Shown: positions 48,427-60,341, counted from the first letter of the stretch. The stretch: DNA of 64,000 nt from Sesamum alatum (GCA_034509735.1 JACGWO010000012.1:18939188-19003187); one strand, 5' to 3'. Program-made: numbers and translations. Notes: generated by a model not told the origin, from the letters alone.

Positions 48427-50812
48427 TGGATGGAAACCTCGTTTTCAGTTATCCATGTTGAATCTCTTCAAGATTTTCTCAATGTACGAGTTTTGGGTCA
48501 TTCCTAACATTCTTTTAGATCTGTCCCTGACAATCTGGATGCCTAGAATGTAGGAAGTTTCACCCAAATCCTTCATGGAAAATTGAGTGGACAACCATGC
48601 TTTTTGTGTCACCTAACATTCTGATATCATTCCTAATGAGCAGAATGTCGTTCATATAAAGCACTAGGAATACTACAGAGCTCCTACTGACCCTTTTGTA
48701 TACACAAGGGTCATTCATTTTTTATGAAATCATATCCTTGTATGACTTCATCAAAGCGAATGTTCCAACTACGGGATGCTTGTTTGAGGCCATAGATGGA
48801 CTTTTGGAGACGGCAGACTTTCTGCTCGTCTTCAATGACAGTGGATCCTTTCGGCTGATCCATATAAATCTTTTCCTCAATGAAACCATTAAGGAACGCC
48901 GTTTTCACGTCTATCGGCCATATTTCATAGTCATACCATGAAGCTATGGCAAGCACTATCTAAATGGACTTAGTCATGGTTATCGGTGAGTAGGTATCCT
49001 CAAAGTTGACCCCGAGTCGTTGAGTGTAGCCTTTCGCCACTAGCCCGACCTTGAAGGTAGTTACTTCTCCATCAACGCCAAGTTTACGCTTATACACCCG
49101 TTTACACCCGACTGGTTTAACATCTTTGGGTGGGTCTACAAGTGTCCACACTTGGTTTGTTCTCATGGAGTCCATTTCGGCCTTCATGACCTCAAGCCAC
49201 TTTTCCAAGTTGATGTCCGACATCGCGTCTCTGTATGTCTTAGGATCCTTATCTAATTGACCGGTCACGCCTAAGAAGCCATACTTCATGGGAGGGCGCA
49301 ACACTATGACTGACCTACGAAGGACTGGAACGTTAGTGGGGATTGGGGGTGTAGACACGATAGGAGCCGGCGGTTCAGGTACCGTGGTTAGCTCCTCGTG
49401 AGGTGGCTCGACATGCTGGGCCGTAAAGGTTGTCCAACATGTTGTGCCTCGCGAGGCTGCTCAACTCGTTGGGTACTTAACCTAAAACCTCTTAGTAAGG
49501 TGTCCGAAGCTTCTTATGTTGATGACTGATTTGTCTCACTTGATTCCTCAAGGAGCACTTCATCACGTTGGATATTTGTTGGAAAACCTTTTTTTAAGAA
49601 CCCTGCATTCCTCGAAACAAAGACCTTCTGTTTCGAGGGGTCATAAAAGTAATAACCTGCAGTTTCCTTGGATATCCAACGAACCTGCACAAGCTAGATC
49701 TCTATTCTAACTTGTCTCCCACTAACCTCTTAACGTATGCTGGGCAACCCTATACTCTCAAGTATTTGTAGGAAGCAGGCTTGTCGTGCCATATCTCGTA
49801 TGGTATTTGGGTCACAGCTCTGGATGGCGCTAAGTTTAATAACTTGGCTGCCCCTTCCAGTGCGTTGCCCCAAAAAGACAAGGGAAGTTCGGTCAAACTC
49901 ATTATAGATCGGACCATGTCTAACAAGGTTCGATTTCTCCTTTTAGAGATGTCGTTTAACTGTAGTGTCCCAGGAGGTGTCCATTCAGAGACTATACCGT
50001 TTTCTTTTAGATAATCGAGAAATTCTCCACTAAGGTACTCGTCACCTTGGTCCGATTGTGGGATTTTAATTTTGCACCCGGTTTAGTTCTCAACTTCAAG
50101 TCTAAAGTCTTTAGACTTCACAAGAGCTTCAGACATGTATCTCATCAGGTAAACATAATCATACCGTGAATGATCATCGGTGAAGGTTATGAAGTAAGAG
50201 AAACCACCTTTGGCTTGTGTTCTTAGTGGTCCACATACGTCTGTATGGACCAAGTTCAATAGACCTGTGGCATGCCTACTTTGTCCTACAAAGGGCCTTT
50301 TGGTCATTTTCCCTTTAAGACAGGATTCATAGGTTGGTCGGTTGTTCAAGTCCCCAACCTCTAGGTTCTTTGAGTCTACTAACCTTCTCATCCTTTTCTT
50401 GAGAGATGTGACCTAGTCTTGCATGCCACAATTGTGCGTTCTCGTGTTTATCTATTTTGCGTTTGTGCTGAGCAATCATAATAAAATTAGACTTTTAAAG
50501 AATGTAGAGACCGTTATTAAGTGTACCAAGCATATGAGTAATTCCACCTTTCATCAAATAAAAACCATTTTTTATGATCGAAAGTTCATAACCACTATTG
50601 TCTAACAACGGAATGAAAATAATATTTTTGATCATGCTAGGTACATAATAACAATCTTCTAATTCTATCCTAACATGATCACTAACTACTAAGCTGGCGT
50701 TTCCTACTACTTCTGTAGCGACGGCCTTGCCATCGCCAAGCTTCAGGACTATTTCGCCTTTATTTAACTTTCTGCTTCTTTTCAGCACTTGCAAGTCATT
50801 GCAGACAAGCAT
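48427..50812 (-). pseudogene. copia protease-integrase-RT remnants, left arm
   Basis: In sense order: the protease/pre-integrase piece at 50812-50495 begins just after the DTG active site (VCNDLQVLKRSRKL). The integrase piece at 50391-50083 has CLKGKMTKRPF and HTDVCGPLRT. The RT N-terminal block is at 49358-48960 (WTLVDPPKDVKPVGCKRVYK), and RT at 48956-48711 has DVKTAFLNGFIEEKIYMDQP and SIYGLKQASRSWN. Several stops and frameshifts intervene. The protease Asp lies beyond the junction and is lost. Confidence 0.85.
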
Positions 50813-50826
50813 CCCGTAGTTGGAAC

Positions 50827-51900
50827 ATGCGCTTTGATGAAGTCATACAAGGATATGATTTCATAAAAAATGAATATGACCCTTATGTATACAAGAAAGT
50901 CAGTGGGAGCTCTGTAGTATTCCTAGTGCTTTATGTGGACGACATTCTGCTCATTGGGAATGACATCAGAATGTTAGGTGACACAAAAGCATGGTTGTCC
51001 ACTCGTTTTTCCATGAACGATTTAGGTGAAGCTTCCTAAATTTTAGGCATCCAGATTGTCAGGGACAGATCTAAAAGAATGTTAGGAAACCAAAACTCGA
51101 ACATTGAGAAAATCCTGAAGAGATTCAATATGGATAACTCAAAACGAGGTTTCCTTCCCATGAGGCACGGGATCAAGTTATCCAAGAAGCAGCCTCCCAA
51201 GACTGATGAGAAGCTTGATAGGATGAAGTCCATCCCCTATGCTTCTGCCGTAGGCAACATCCAATATGTTGTCCACTGCACGAGGCCTAATGTCGCTTAT
51301 GCTTTAAGTGTAACTAGCATATATCAGTCCTGTGCAGGCGAGGCACATTGGAATGCAACCAATAGTACCCTTAAGTACCTAAAAATGACTAAGGATATAT
51401 TCTTGGTCTATGGTGGTGGAGAGTTGATTCTGGAAGGCTTTAGTGACGCTAGCTTCCAGTCGGACGACGATGATGCCAAGTCTCAATCGGGCTATGTGTT
51501 CAAACTTAATGGTGGAGTGGTGACTTGGAAAAGTTCCAAGCAAGACACCACAGTCAATTCCACCACAGAAGTTGAATACATAGCAGCTTCAGAAGCTGCC
51601 AAGGAAGCGTTTAGATGAGAAACTACATCCAAGAGTTGGGTGTGATGCCTCGCATTTCCAAGCTCGTGGTTATCTTTTGTGATAACAACGGGGCTATATT
51701 GCAAGCAAAGAAACGAGATCTCATCACAGATCCAAGCACATACTTAGACGCTATCACCTTTTGAGGGAAATGGTAGGAAGAGGTGACGTTCGAATGGACC
51801 GAGTTAGCTCAACAGACAACAAAACAGATCCTTTGACAACGCCTATGTCACAAATCGCTCATACGCAACATCTTGAGAAGATGGGGTTAAGATATATGGG
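50827..51900 (+). pseudogene. copia RT C-terminus and RNase H, right arm
   Basis: The open piece 50827-51039 carries LVLYVDDILLIGNDIRMLGD, and 51079-51618 carries the RNase H blocks MRHGIKLSKKQPPKTDEKLD and FSDASFQSDDDDAKSQSGYV. A stop at 51039 and a frame change near 51615 break it, and the last 100 codons of RNase H are out of frame. It differs from the left arm at many residues (for example VSIYQS-type versus VTRRFQS), so the arms are not a recent copy of each other. Confidence 0.88.
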
Positions 51901-51927
51901 TAATTCGTTCTAGGTCAAGTGGGAGAT

Positions 51928-53874
51928 TGTTAGAATAGGTGACCATGAAGTCAATCTTATTAGGCTTATGTAACCTATTTCTGACAATATGTTGTTTAAA
52001 TAAGGTTCATGAATAAAACTAATATTCATATTTGGCATTAATTCTTTGTTTGTGTTCACTTAACTGCTTTATATTACAAAATGTTCAATGCACAAACAAA
52101 ACCCACAGACCGAAAGGTTAATCCAAGAAACTGGACTGCGCATAGATGGCAAGTCATGAAATCAGTTTCTGTGGATCGGTCTGATATACTCCAAGTCGAA
52201 GGACCTCAAGATAGGGTATCGAGAGTCCATTTGAGACATGCACTAAGAGGCTGCAGTCGCGTTTCATCGACAAGTGACGAAGCTCGTCCATGCAATGTTA
52301 GAGGGTTAGCCAGCTTGGTGCCGGCTGACTGAGGTGACTCGTGGAAATCGTCATATGGGAAACCTTGAGTGGGTTGGTCAGTATGACTCAAATTCTCGAT
52401 TCTGACAGTACAGGTTTGGTCCTCGGACTTGAGGGACTACTATGGTCACAGACATATTGTGCTTGTATCTTAGATTTGACAAGAGGCTACCAAGTCGAGA
52501 GACTCAGTTGTCATAAGCCCTATCTAGTGCAGTCAAGATGTGTAGTGTGATCAGTAGGTCCTAATAGAGAACCTGTCTCCTGTCAAAAGGGTTGATAGTG
52601 ATGTCTCACTTACACTCTAAGACTCATCGTCCAATAAATCTGTGGCCACAGTAACTGAACAGTAGGATGAGATCCTTGTGAAGTTTGGTATGGACGAGCC
52701 AAAGCTTTAGTCAAGAATGGGAACCGACACCCATTGTCCACACCCTAGACTATAGCTGTGAGATGGAAGACGAAAGGAAAAACGTACTAAAGAGCCTAAA
52801 TGTTCACGCCATAATATTCACCTAGGCTCTAGTGCCATGAACCGTTGCTAGACGGCCACCCATGGTGACAGACGAATTTTCATCGTAGGATGATTGGAAC
52901 ATTCGACCAAGTCTAACTGAGGTGAACTTAAAGAGTCACACACAATCCACCGGTAGCGGAGGAATTAATTCCGGGAGGTAGAACAATTTAATTAGATTAA
53001 ATTGGTTCACTTTTCTTGGATTGTTAATTCTTTAATTGGATTAAATAGAATTAACTAATAAATTGAATTTATTATATCGAGAAAATAGGCTCAAAATAAT
53101 TATTTAATTATTTACAGCCTTAGGGATTATTTTAAATTAGATTTAAAATATTCCATGAAATCCATCTAAGAGATGGACGGACGAGATCGAATGGAGATCA
53201 ACGGTCAAGATTAAGTTTGACTTGGTCTTTAACCTAAGTTGACTAGGTCAAAATCCTAGTCAACCTATGCTTCTCTATAAGAGTTTGAAGAGGATTAGGA
53301 GAAGTCCCTTCCTATAAATTCTCATAGAAATACACACCACTAGGTGATGAAACTCTAGCACACACACACACTTGGCCACTCTCCCTCTCTCTCTCTCTTG
53401 TCTGCCTCTCCTCTCCACTCTCCAAGAAAATGTTCTAGTTCCTTGTCTTTGATACCAGAGAACTATAGGCAAATCGATCACGTTAATTCATAACGATAGG
53501 TCGATTTGTCCTCCTATAAAATATATTCCTCTTGATTTCTTTCTAGCACGGGAGATCAAGATCCAGTGGATTGGGTGGACAATTTAGAGGGTTCTTAATT
53601 TAAAATCTTGGTGGCAAAACATGGAACAATGCACGTAGCGGTTTGAAGAAAACGAGAATGGGTAGGTTTCACATTTCTTTTGTTGCAACCTTATGGCCAC
53701 CATGATTTTGCATGTTTATTTTGATCATAAGATACACCGAATGCCCGAGAGGTTCAAGGGAACACCCCTTGAACGTGTATTTACTTTTCATTTATAGCAT
53801 GTTTTATTTTCATGTTCTTATTTATTGCGCTTCCGCATTCACGCTCCTCCCGGGACGATCCACGCATGCTTTCA
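51928..53874 (+). repeat. 3' LTR of the right-arm copia element
   Basis: 1947 bp, TGTTAGAATAGG to GCATGCTTTCA, preceded by the polypurine tract CAAGTGGGAGAT. TATA-like CCTATAAATTCT at 53311-53322. Flanking 5 bp CTTAG (right) do not match GTCAA left of the other arm, so the pair is not bounded by one target duplication. Confidence 0.85.
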
Positions 53875-54970
53875 CTTAGCTGGCTGTGACAAGCATCCCT
53901 GGCCACAATTGGTCCTCAAACTCGATAGAGGGATCTTGGGCCAGCTTCAAACCGGGGCTTCTACATTTGATTGGGGCATTTGGGCCTCCATCTTGGGCCC
54001 AATGATTTTTGGGGGTACCAATAATATCAATTGGTGGTAGCAATATGGGTTTCAAACCATGGTTCCAATCCACCTAGTTTTAAGTTGGGTTAGATTACAC
54101 AATTTTCATTTAGGTTGAATATGGGTTGAGTTCAAAGTAAATTAAACTATACAATGGATTCTATATGTATTCTAAATGCGTCTTGTTATGTTGAACTTTT
54201 TGTTAGTCAATCAAATGTTATTTATAATAATATCAAGTAATTCGTGAAAGCTGTTAATATAATCATGAGTTCAATGTGAGTTGTATGTTTAATTAATCCA
54301 ACTAGATCATATGTCCCATATGATTTCCAATGGGTCCTATATGGGTTTCATTATGTTTAATTTTTTATTAATTAATTAATTTTATTTTTAATAATATCAT
54401 GCAATTGATGAAAGATGTTATTATAATCATGAGTTCAATGTAAGTTGTGTGTTTAATTAAGTCCCACTAGATCATATGTCTCATATGGTTTCTAATGGGT
54501 CCTAAATGGATCTCAGCATATTTATTTCTTATTAATCAATCAAAAACTATTATTTTTATTTTTTTTAATATTGATTAAAAAAATGTTTTTTTAATAATAC
54601 TATGCAATTGAAGAAAGATACTATTATATATGATTATATAAGTATTCTTACTTTTTTTTTATCAAACTATATAAATATAGTATTTTTTAGATAAATATAT
54701 TTTTATTTGGCTTTTAAAAAAGGAATTGTGAAGTCTAATTCTGGTAACTACTAAATTATTGCTTTTTAGGAATGTTTATTCTATAAAATCAAATCAAATA
54801 GAACCGAACCGAGATTTCAATAAATAAAAAAACTTGGTGCAATATTGAAAAGCAATTATTAAAGGCTAACAATTCGTAAATATATTTGATATGATAACGA
54901 ACGATACACATAACTTGCTAAAAATTAGTAAACCAGATTTGATGACAATTGAAAATTCTATCACAAAATA
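53875..54970. other. Intergenic DNA, no gene supported
   Basis: Initial 200 bp are GC-balanced and open on both strands for about 65 codons without recognisable domains. Two directly repeated blocks follow around the word TCATGAGTTCAATGT (54264 and 54429) with AGATCATATGTCYCATATG, a two-copy repeat of about 165 bp spacing. Confidence 0.5.
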
Positions 54971-55255
54971 TCTCTATACTTTATTATAATTGAAGAGCAC
55001 CTCTTTGGTGTCTCAAATTTTTTTGGTCTGCAATTTTTGTATTTTTTAAACTATTTACATTTTTTTTTCTTTTCTTAACCTCCAATTCTCTCCTTCTCTC
55101 TTCTCCACTATTCTCTTAATAACTTCCCACAACTTTTATCTTCTTACTATTTTTTTTTATTTAACTAACATAGATATTTAAAAAAACTAACAATTATATT
55201 ATTTATATTTTAAATTAATTACACACACATTTAGGTGTGCCATGCACACAACTAT
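54971..55255 (+). mobile_element. Helitron relative (copy of the 18832-19156 family)
   Basis: The 5' end TCTCTATACTTTATTATAAT is followed by AATTGAAGAGCACC, the same as in the inverted copy at 18832-19156. The 3' side keeps ACACACATTTAGGTGTGCCA, but the terminal CTAG has mutated. 3' boundary approximate. Confidence 0.55.
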
Positions 55256-55257
55256 AC

Positions 55258-55388
55258 CATATTGTTGAACCCAATAATACCCAAACCAACTCGTTTCCAA
55301 CCCAACCCATATCTGACCCATACATTTAAACCCGTTATGAACCTGACCCGTCTCAATCCAACCCAACCTACCCATTTGTCACCTCTAA
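55258..55388. repeat. Polar ACCC-rich repeat resembling a hAT-like end
   Basis: Dense CCAACCCAACCC-type words ending ACCCATTTGTCACCTCTA; inverted this reads TAGAGGTGACAAATGGGT, which resembles hAT element ends. A possible mate starts GGTGGTAGCAATATGGGT at about 54034. No target duplication was found. Confidence 0.35.
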
Positions 55389-55824
55389 TAATAATTATTG
55401 TAATTATGGTGGAGTTGGTATATTATAGAGGAGAATATATTTTCACCGATAATTACAAACTTCGCAAGACAAAAAGAAAAGTAAACCAAATGTGGTCGTT
55501 TCTAGGAATCTTGATCATGTGGTTCTTCCCTTTCATTCAACGAGCTCTCTAAGATCCTCACCACCTTTCCCAGCATGATGGCAACAGTGTTCCCCATATT
55601 GTACACTCTTAGTTGAACGGATGTCTATTTCTGTCGAGGCATCCCTTCACGATATTGTCAAGGTGTGTGAAGTCACGCGCCACCTCCTTGTCCCTCTGTG
55701 TCACATTTACATTGATTCACTTACCAACATTCCTTTTCAGAGTAGAGGGCCTCGAAATGGTTGAATCCATCCTTTTCATTATTTCTCCAAAATTAAAGTT
55801 TGGTTTGATAAGGAGAAAAGGTAC
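55389..55824. other. Intergenic DNA, no gene supported
   Basis: GC-balanced stretch with open frames of up to about 100 codons (55235-55552 crosses the repeat above) and no recognisable domain. Possibly a decayed transposon gene. Confidence 0.4.
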
Positions 55825-56870
55825 TAGGGTTGATCATGGTGCGATTTCAATTTTTTTGAAGTTATTTTCACATTGAATTGTCATTGGTGGTTTTATAAAA
55901 TAATTCTTTTAATTGCCACTTTCAAAACTAAAATAAAAAGTGCAATTTTGTGCAATTTCGGGCCGTTCAAGTGATTTGGCGGTGTTTACACTTATAATAA
56001 AAAAAGACGTTGAGACTGACAATAAACAAGAATATATATAGTTGAAGCCTTTAAGTGACAAAAAAAAAATAGATTATCGGATAAAATACACAATAATTTA
56101 ATAACATATATAGCTCAAGTTTTTAAGTAACAAAATATAACAAGTTTCGAAATAATTAAAATACACAATAGTTTCAAGTTATAATACCACTAGAAGTCTT
56201 TAAAAATATTTTCAATGCCAAGTTCCATCTGCAATTACATTTGAAGGAAGAGAGAAGAGAAGCGTAATGGAAGGAGAGGGAGAGCGAGAAGGGGAAGAGG
56301 AAAAGGAGAAGAGATAAGAGAGAAGGGGGAGGGTGCTCAATGATGGCGGGGCAAGGGCGGCGGAGTTAGAGAAGAGAGAATAGGGGCTGGCGAGAAAGAG
56401 AGAAGAGGGAAAAGAGAGAAAAAGAGAGAATAGGGGAGGGAAAATTAAAGCGAAAGAGGATGAAGGGAAATATTCTAATGGGATTGGTTTGTATCTTAAA
56501 ACTTAAACACCTTTTTTTTTTTTTTTTTTGTATAAAGCACAAATCTAGGTTTTAAAAAATGGGCTTTGCAGTATGGACATTTGATAATATGTGAACTTTT
56601 AGGCTTATATAATTTGAATATGAAAATATTTTAAGTAATTAATTAGTTTCATCAAATTATTTTATATATATTTAAAAATTAATTATATATTTTGATGCAA
56701 TTTGATTTTTGGAGGGTTTTCTTAGTTATAAATCAAAACCAAACCAATAAGTGCAGTGTAGTTTTATTCTAAATTTAAAATTAGGGTTTGAAAGATAAAT
56801 CACAAAAAATGACTAGATTCGATTTGATTCGGGCGATTTGGGCAGTTTTGATTTTTTCTAATCACCCCTA
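55825..56870. mobile_element. Possible hAT-type non-autonomous element
   Basis: Starts TAGGGTTGATCATGGTGCG and ends TTTTCTAATCACCCCTA (inverted: TAGGGGTGATTAGAAAA). The subterminal regions share words about a GCGATTT core and ATTTTT. The centre holds a purine-rich GAGA/GGGAGA tract (56240-56470). The 8-bp flanks AAAGGTAC and AAGAAACT do not match, so the call is tentative. Confidence 0.38.
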
Positions 56871-57477
56871 AAGAAACTGACTTTGAGAAAAGGAGAAAAG
56901 AAATGTATGAAACAGACAAAAAAAAGACATGTTTGTGAATCGTGGATTTGCAAAACATGTGCTCATCAAGACTCAAATTTTACCAATTAAATGAAAAATC
57001 AACCCACACCTCACACTGAGACATAAAAAACATATAACCAAAGAATCATCAAAATCAACCGAGAAAGTTGAGAGGAAAAAAAATATATCAAAGAAATCCA
57101 ATCCAATAATAAGAATCATAATTCCAAATCAATGTTCTAATTAATTCTTGAATTCTATCAATGACCCACATTCTTGAATTTTTCATAAACAAAAATCGAC
57201 ACAAAAAAATTAGTCTTGGTTCAAGAAAATACACAAAAAAGCAAAAATATACATACGTGTAAAACAAAGATATACAGATACACGAATACATTCATATAAA
57301 TCCGCTTGAAAAAGCATACACCATCAACCATGCAACAAACCAAAATTCCACTCCCCAACTTGCATAATCAGGAAAAAAAGGCATAAAACATCCAATTCAC
57401 AAAATAAAAGCGTTAGAATTGAAAATACAAATCAATATACAACAACACGAAAACAAAAAAGTGAGAGACAACTGAAT

Positions 57478-57558
57478 TTGAGTGGCAAAATCTTCAAGAA
57501 TGCCTTCTTTGTTGATGTCATGCTCGAGGCAGAGCTTATTCTAGAACTCCATTCTAAT
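57478..57558 (-). pseudogene. Gamma-tubulin single-exon fragment
   Basis: 27 codons on the minus strand read IRMEF, a stop, then NKLCLEHDINKEGILEDFAT and Q. This matches the N-terminal exon of gamma-tubulin after the CGNQ motif, where the family reads approximately IGMEFWKQLCLEHG followed by GILEDFATQ. The conserved tryptophan codon has become TAG, and the frame diverges directly after ATQ. The upstream base context CTCTCAATTAG resembles a 3' splice site. No other gamma-tubulin exon was recognised nearby. It is a captured or relict exon, not a functional gene. Confidence 0.72.
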
Positions 57559-58429
57559 CTAATTGAGAGAAGCGGCCTTTGTTTCAAGTGATGTTCAATG
57601 GAGGTTTTGGTAAGGTCAGAGAAAAATGGGGACAAGGAGGTTCTTAAAACATGGAGAGTCTTTCCTTAAAGAAAGAAAAAGCAAAAAGACCAAAACATGG
57701 GGGGTTTGAAGAGAAAGGGAAAGTGGAGAGTTTGAAGAAGTTTAATATTGTAGAAGAGTCTTTTTGGAAAAACATTATTGTCAAAAATGAAGGCTATGCG
57801 GTAGTTATGTAGTAGAAACTCGAGATAAAAGTTAGACTTTTTATCTTTAAGACAATCATTGTACCGTTGTGGTGCTAGCGGTTACAGCATTTTGTTTATC
57901 AAGATACAATGACTTACAATCTCAAAGTAGTAGCACTACAAACCTTGAGAACAACGAACCAAAAAAAATTGGAACTCACAAACTAACACGATACTTGCGA
58001 CATGCTTTATTTCTTAAGAATGCTACAGGACAAATTGATGGAAATGAAGTGAATAGAGGGGCCTATTTAATGAAGTTGAAAAGGTATGATTGAATGGACA
58101 TGTCTACTCGGAAAAGAAGCTTACAAAAGGCTATGACTTTCATCCGGATAGACGCATCATTTCACCTAAAGGACATATCATTTCACCATAATAGACACAT
58201 CACTCTAACCAAAGGACACACCACTTCAGTGACAGAAACCTATTCGATTGATTAGACACGGTTGGATAATGACTGGGGAAATCATCCACGTTTCACGAGC
58301 TTATAATGTATCGCACATTGTAACTAACCATTTGTTACGATTTAATCTTATCGAAATAATTAAACTTATTAATTACATTTAATTTTTAATTTATCATTCA
58401 CAATTTTTCAACATACATAAAATTGGTAT
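57559..58429. other. Flank of the gamma-tubulin fragment, no gene supported
   Basis: Purine-rich on the plus strand at 57610-57760. A 74-codon open frame at 57869-58093 has no recognised domain. A three-copy run of a phrase around GGACACATCA/GACGCATCATTTCACC occurs at 58145-58225. Confidence 0.4.
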
Positions 58430-58910
58430 GAGAACTATAAAATAAGTTAAATTTCCACTTTTATCCTCGATAGATTAATTAATTCATGTTGCAGAAATGA
58501 AACGAATTATGCAAAATTAAAGGGTAAACTTTGTTAACATCACAAAATGGCTTCCACTTAGACACAAAAGTAGCTTTCTTTTTATAATTAGTATCTATAC
58601 AATTTATAAAAGAGACACATGTTTTGTGTCTAAACTAGTATTTATTTATGTATTTTTACGAAATTTGCCCTTTACTTTCAGATAATACATTTAATGATTT
58701 CTTTCTATATAATGAAATTAGTAATTTGTAGAGGACAAAAATAGGAATTTAACATCTTATTGGTATTTCTGATACCAAATTTAAAACACCCAATGTACCC
58801 TCTTGCCACCACAATCCACATTCCATGTTGTCAAACCACCATTCTTCTCTGCAACACCCCAACTAAAATCTCTCTCATAAACTAAGTCTGCAACAATTCA
58901 TTCCATTTAG
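58430..58910. mobile_element. Two Helitron 5' ends, head to head
   Basis: From about 58595 leftwards (minus) and from 58594 rightwards (plus, A|TCTATACAATTTATAAAAG) the sequence matches the 5' halves of the Helitrons at 7719-8115 and 10380-10733. Shared words include GAGGACAAAAAT, GAAATTAGT and TTGTGTCTAA. No 3' hairpin-CTAG end was found for either, so lengths are unknown. Confidence 0.55.
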
Positions 58911-59981
58911 AGATTGATCAACACAAATGAAAACAGAGTCGTGTCTAAATAGCTGTGACTTCCAAAACTCGCGCACGGACTGACAAATACTAAGTGGGTG
59001 TTTTCAGAGTGTTTGCAATGCAAATGCAAGTTTTAACATTCTCCCAACGCCCATCTCTGACAATAAGGAGTGTATCTTTGGCGTTAGTATCCGGCATTTT
59101 CGGCAGGAACTGGAGCTCCCTAGTTAAATTTTGGCTTTAGGGGTACATCTCTTAGTCTGCTATATTGTGTCATTAAGATCATTAGATGTTTGGTGCACTT
59201 GATTACCTATAATGGAACTATTTATTTGCATAATATATTTGAACGCATAATATTAATGTATTTTTTGCTTTATGCAACAATGAAGATTTGGACAAGATTG
59301 AAATAAAATCAATTTTCTGACACTTAGTTTAATTTGTGTTTTGCGTTTACTGAAGAGTTGTTTTAGTAGTTTTGGAGTTTTTTCTTTTGGTTTTAATTAA
59401 ACTGATTCAAAAAGAAATTCAAAACTCCCAATCATTTTTTCCCTCCTAAACTACCAGGTTTTAGTTGTAATATTTAAATGAATACCACACTCCAATTCAC
59501 CACAAATTCTTTCACCTCTTCTATAATGTCAACAGAAGCCTGCATATTAATCTCCATTTCACATCAAATACCATTCTTAAATGCATTTTTCCTTCATCTC
59601 TTTCCATGGGCTATGTGACTTTTAAATACTATAATTACTAAGTCAGAAAAATCCTTCGAACCTTCTACCAGGACTATATACTTTAACGCATTTTTATTTG
59701 TCATCCTCTTCTTTTTATTAGAAATTTTCCAATTTATCCATCTAATATCTTCTCATGTAATATTAAGTGATTATAAATACAGATTGAAGCTTGCTTTTTA
59801 ATGTTACTACTGATATGCTTCACATATTTGACTTTTTTACATATTGTAGGCTTCTGTTAAAATTTCGATAACAGTAATAAGTGAATTTATTCATCTAATT
59901 ATGTAATAAGCAACTTGAAGTATTATTTCAAACTTAACTATGAGTTTGGTATGTGATTAATGCACTCTGATTTGAGATATC
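58911..59981. other. Intergenic DNA left of the right-hand copia element
   Basis: No gene supported. Contains no recognised element ends apart from possible Helitron remains up to about 59000. Confidence 0.45.
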
Positions 59982-60328
59982 TGTTAATATTGAAGGAAGC
60001 CATGGCTCAGCCTTCAATTATGCTGAGCAAATGGACATTGTTTAAAGTCACGTTTCCATCATGTGTGGCTCTATTATTCATTAGTAGTCTATTCGTTATT
60101 CCTCCTTTATTTGTATTAGTGAAAAGTTAGTCGTTAGTTTAGTTTATTTAATTGATTCTTGAGCGGTTAAGTGGTTAGTTAGTCGAAACTCACCTTCCCT
60201 CTATTTAAGCACGGGTTGTGGATTGAGTTCTATACGTTCTCTTCTTCCATTTCAATGCACAGAGTTCCAATTCCCTCCAACATGATGTCGAGCTTTATTC
60301 TTAGTTGTGCAAGATTGATTTTTGAGCA
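59982..60328 (+). repeat. 5' LTR of the right-hand copia element (boundaries inferred)
   Basis: Starts TGTTAATATTGAAGG and ends TTTTGAGCA directly before the primer-binding site; TG/CA ends, about 347 bp. TATA-like CTATTTAAG at 60201-60209. The left boundary rests on the TG start only because no second LTR is in the window. Confidence 0.58.
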
Positions 60329-60341
60329 TGGTATCAGAACC
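60329..60341 (+). other. Primer-binding site
   Basis: TGGTATCAGAACC directly after the LTR, the initiator-tRNA-Met-type site with one difference from the usual TGGTATCAGAGCC. Confidence 0.8.

Larger units (their letters stand above)
45649..50804 (-). mobile_element. Copia element, 5'-truncated, left arm of a head-to-head pair
   Basis: From right to left (its sense direction): protease, integrase, reverse transcriptase, RNase H, polypurine tract, then a complete 3' LTR (45649-47656). The gag, leader and 5' LTR are missing: the sequence switches near 50805 to the opposite-strand element. It is riddled with stops, so it cannot be active. Confidence 0.88.
50805..53874 (+). mobile_element. Copia element, 5'-truncated, right arm of a head-to-head pair
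   Basis: Starts abruptly inside RT at a point corresponding to about 48782 of the left arm, then runs through YVDD, RNase H, the polypurine tract and a full 3' LTR (51928-53874). Everything upstream in the element is missing. It mirrors the left arm over about 3.1 kb. Confidence 0.88.

Noticed and set aside
45644..53879. The inverted copia pair as one transposed foldback unit
   Set aside because: The 5-bp flanks (GTCAA and CTTAG) do not match, and the arms differ too much for a recent single event.
57869..58093. 74-codon frame near the gamma-tubulin fragment
   Set aside because: No similarity to tubulin or any family I recognise; composition consistent with chance.
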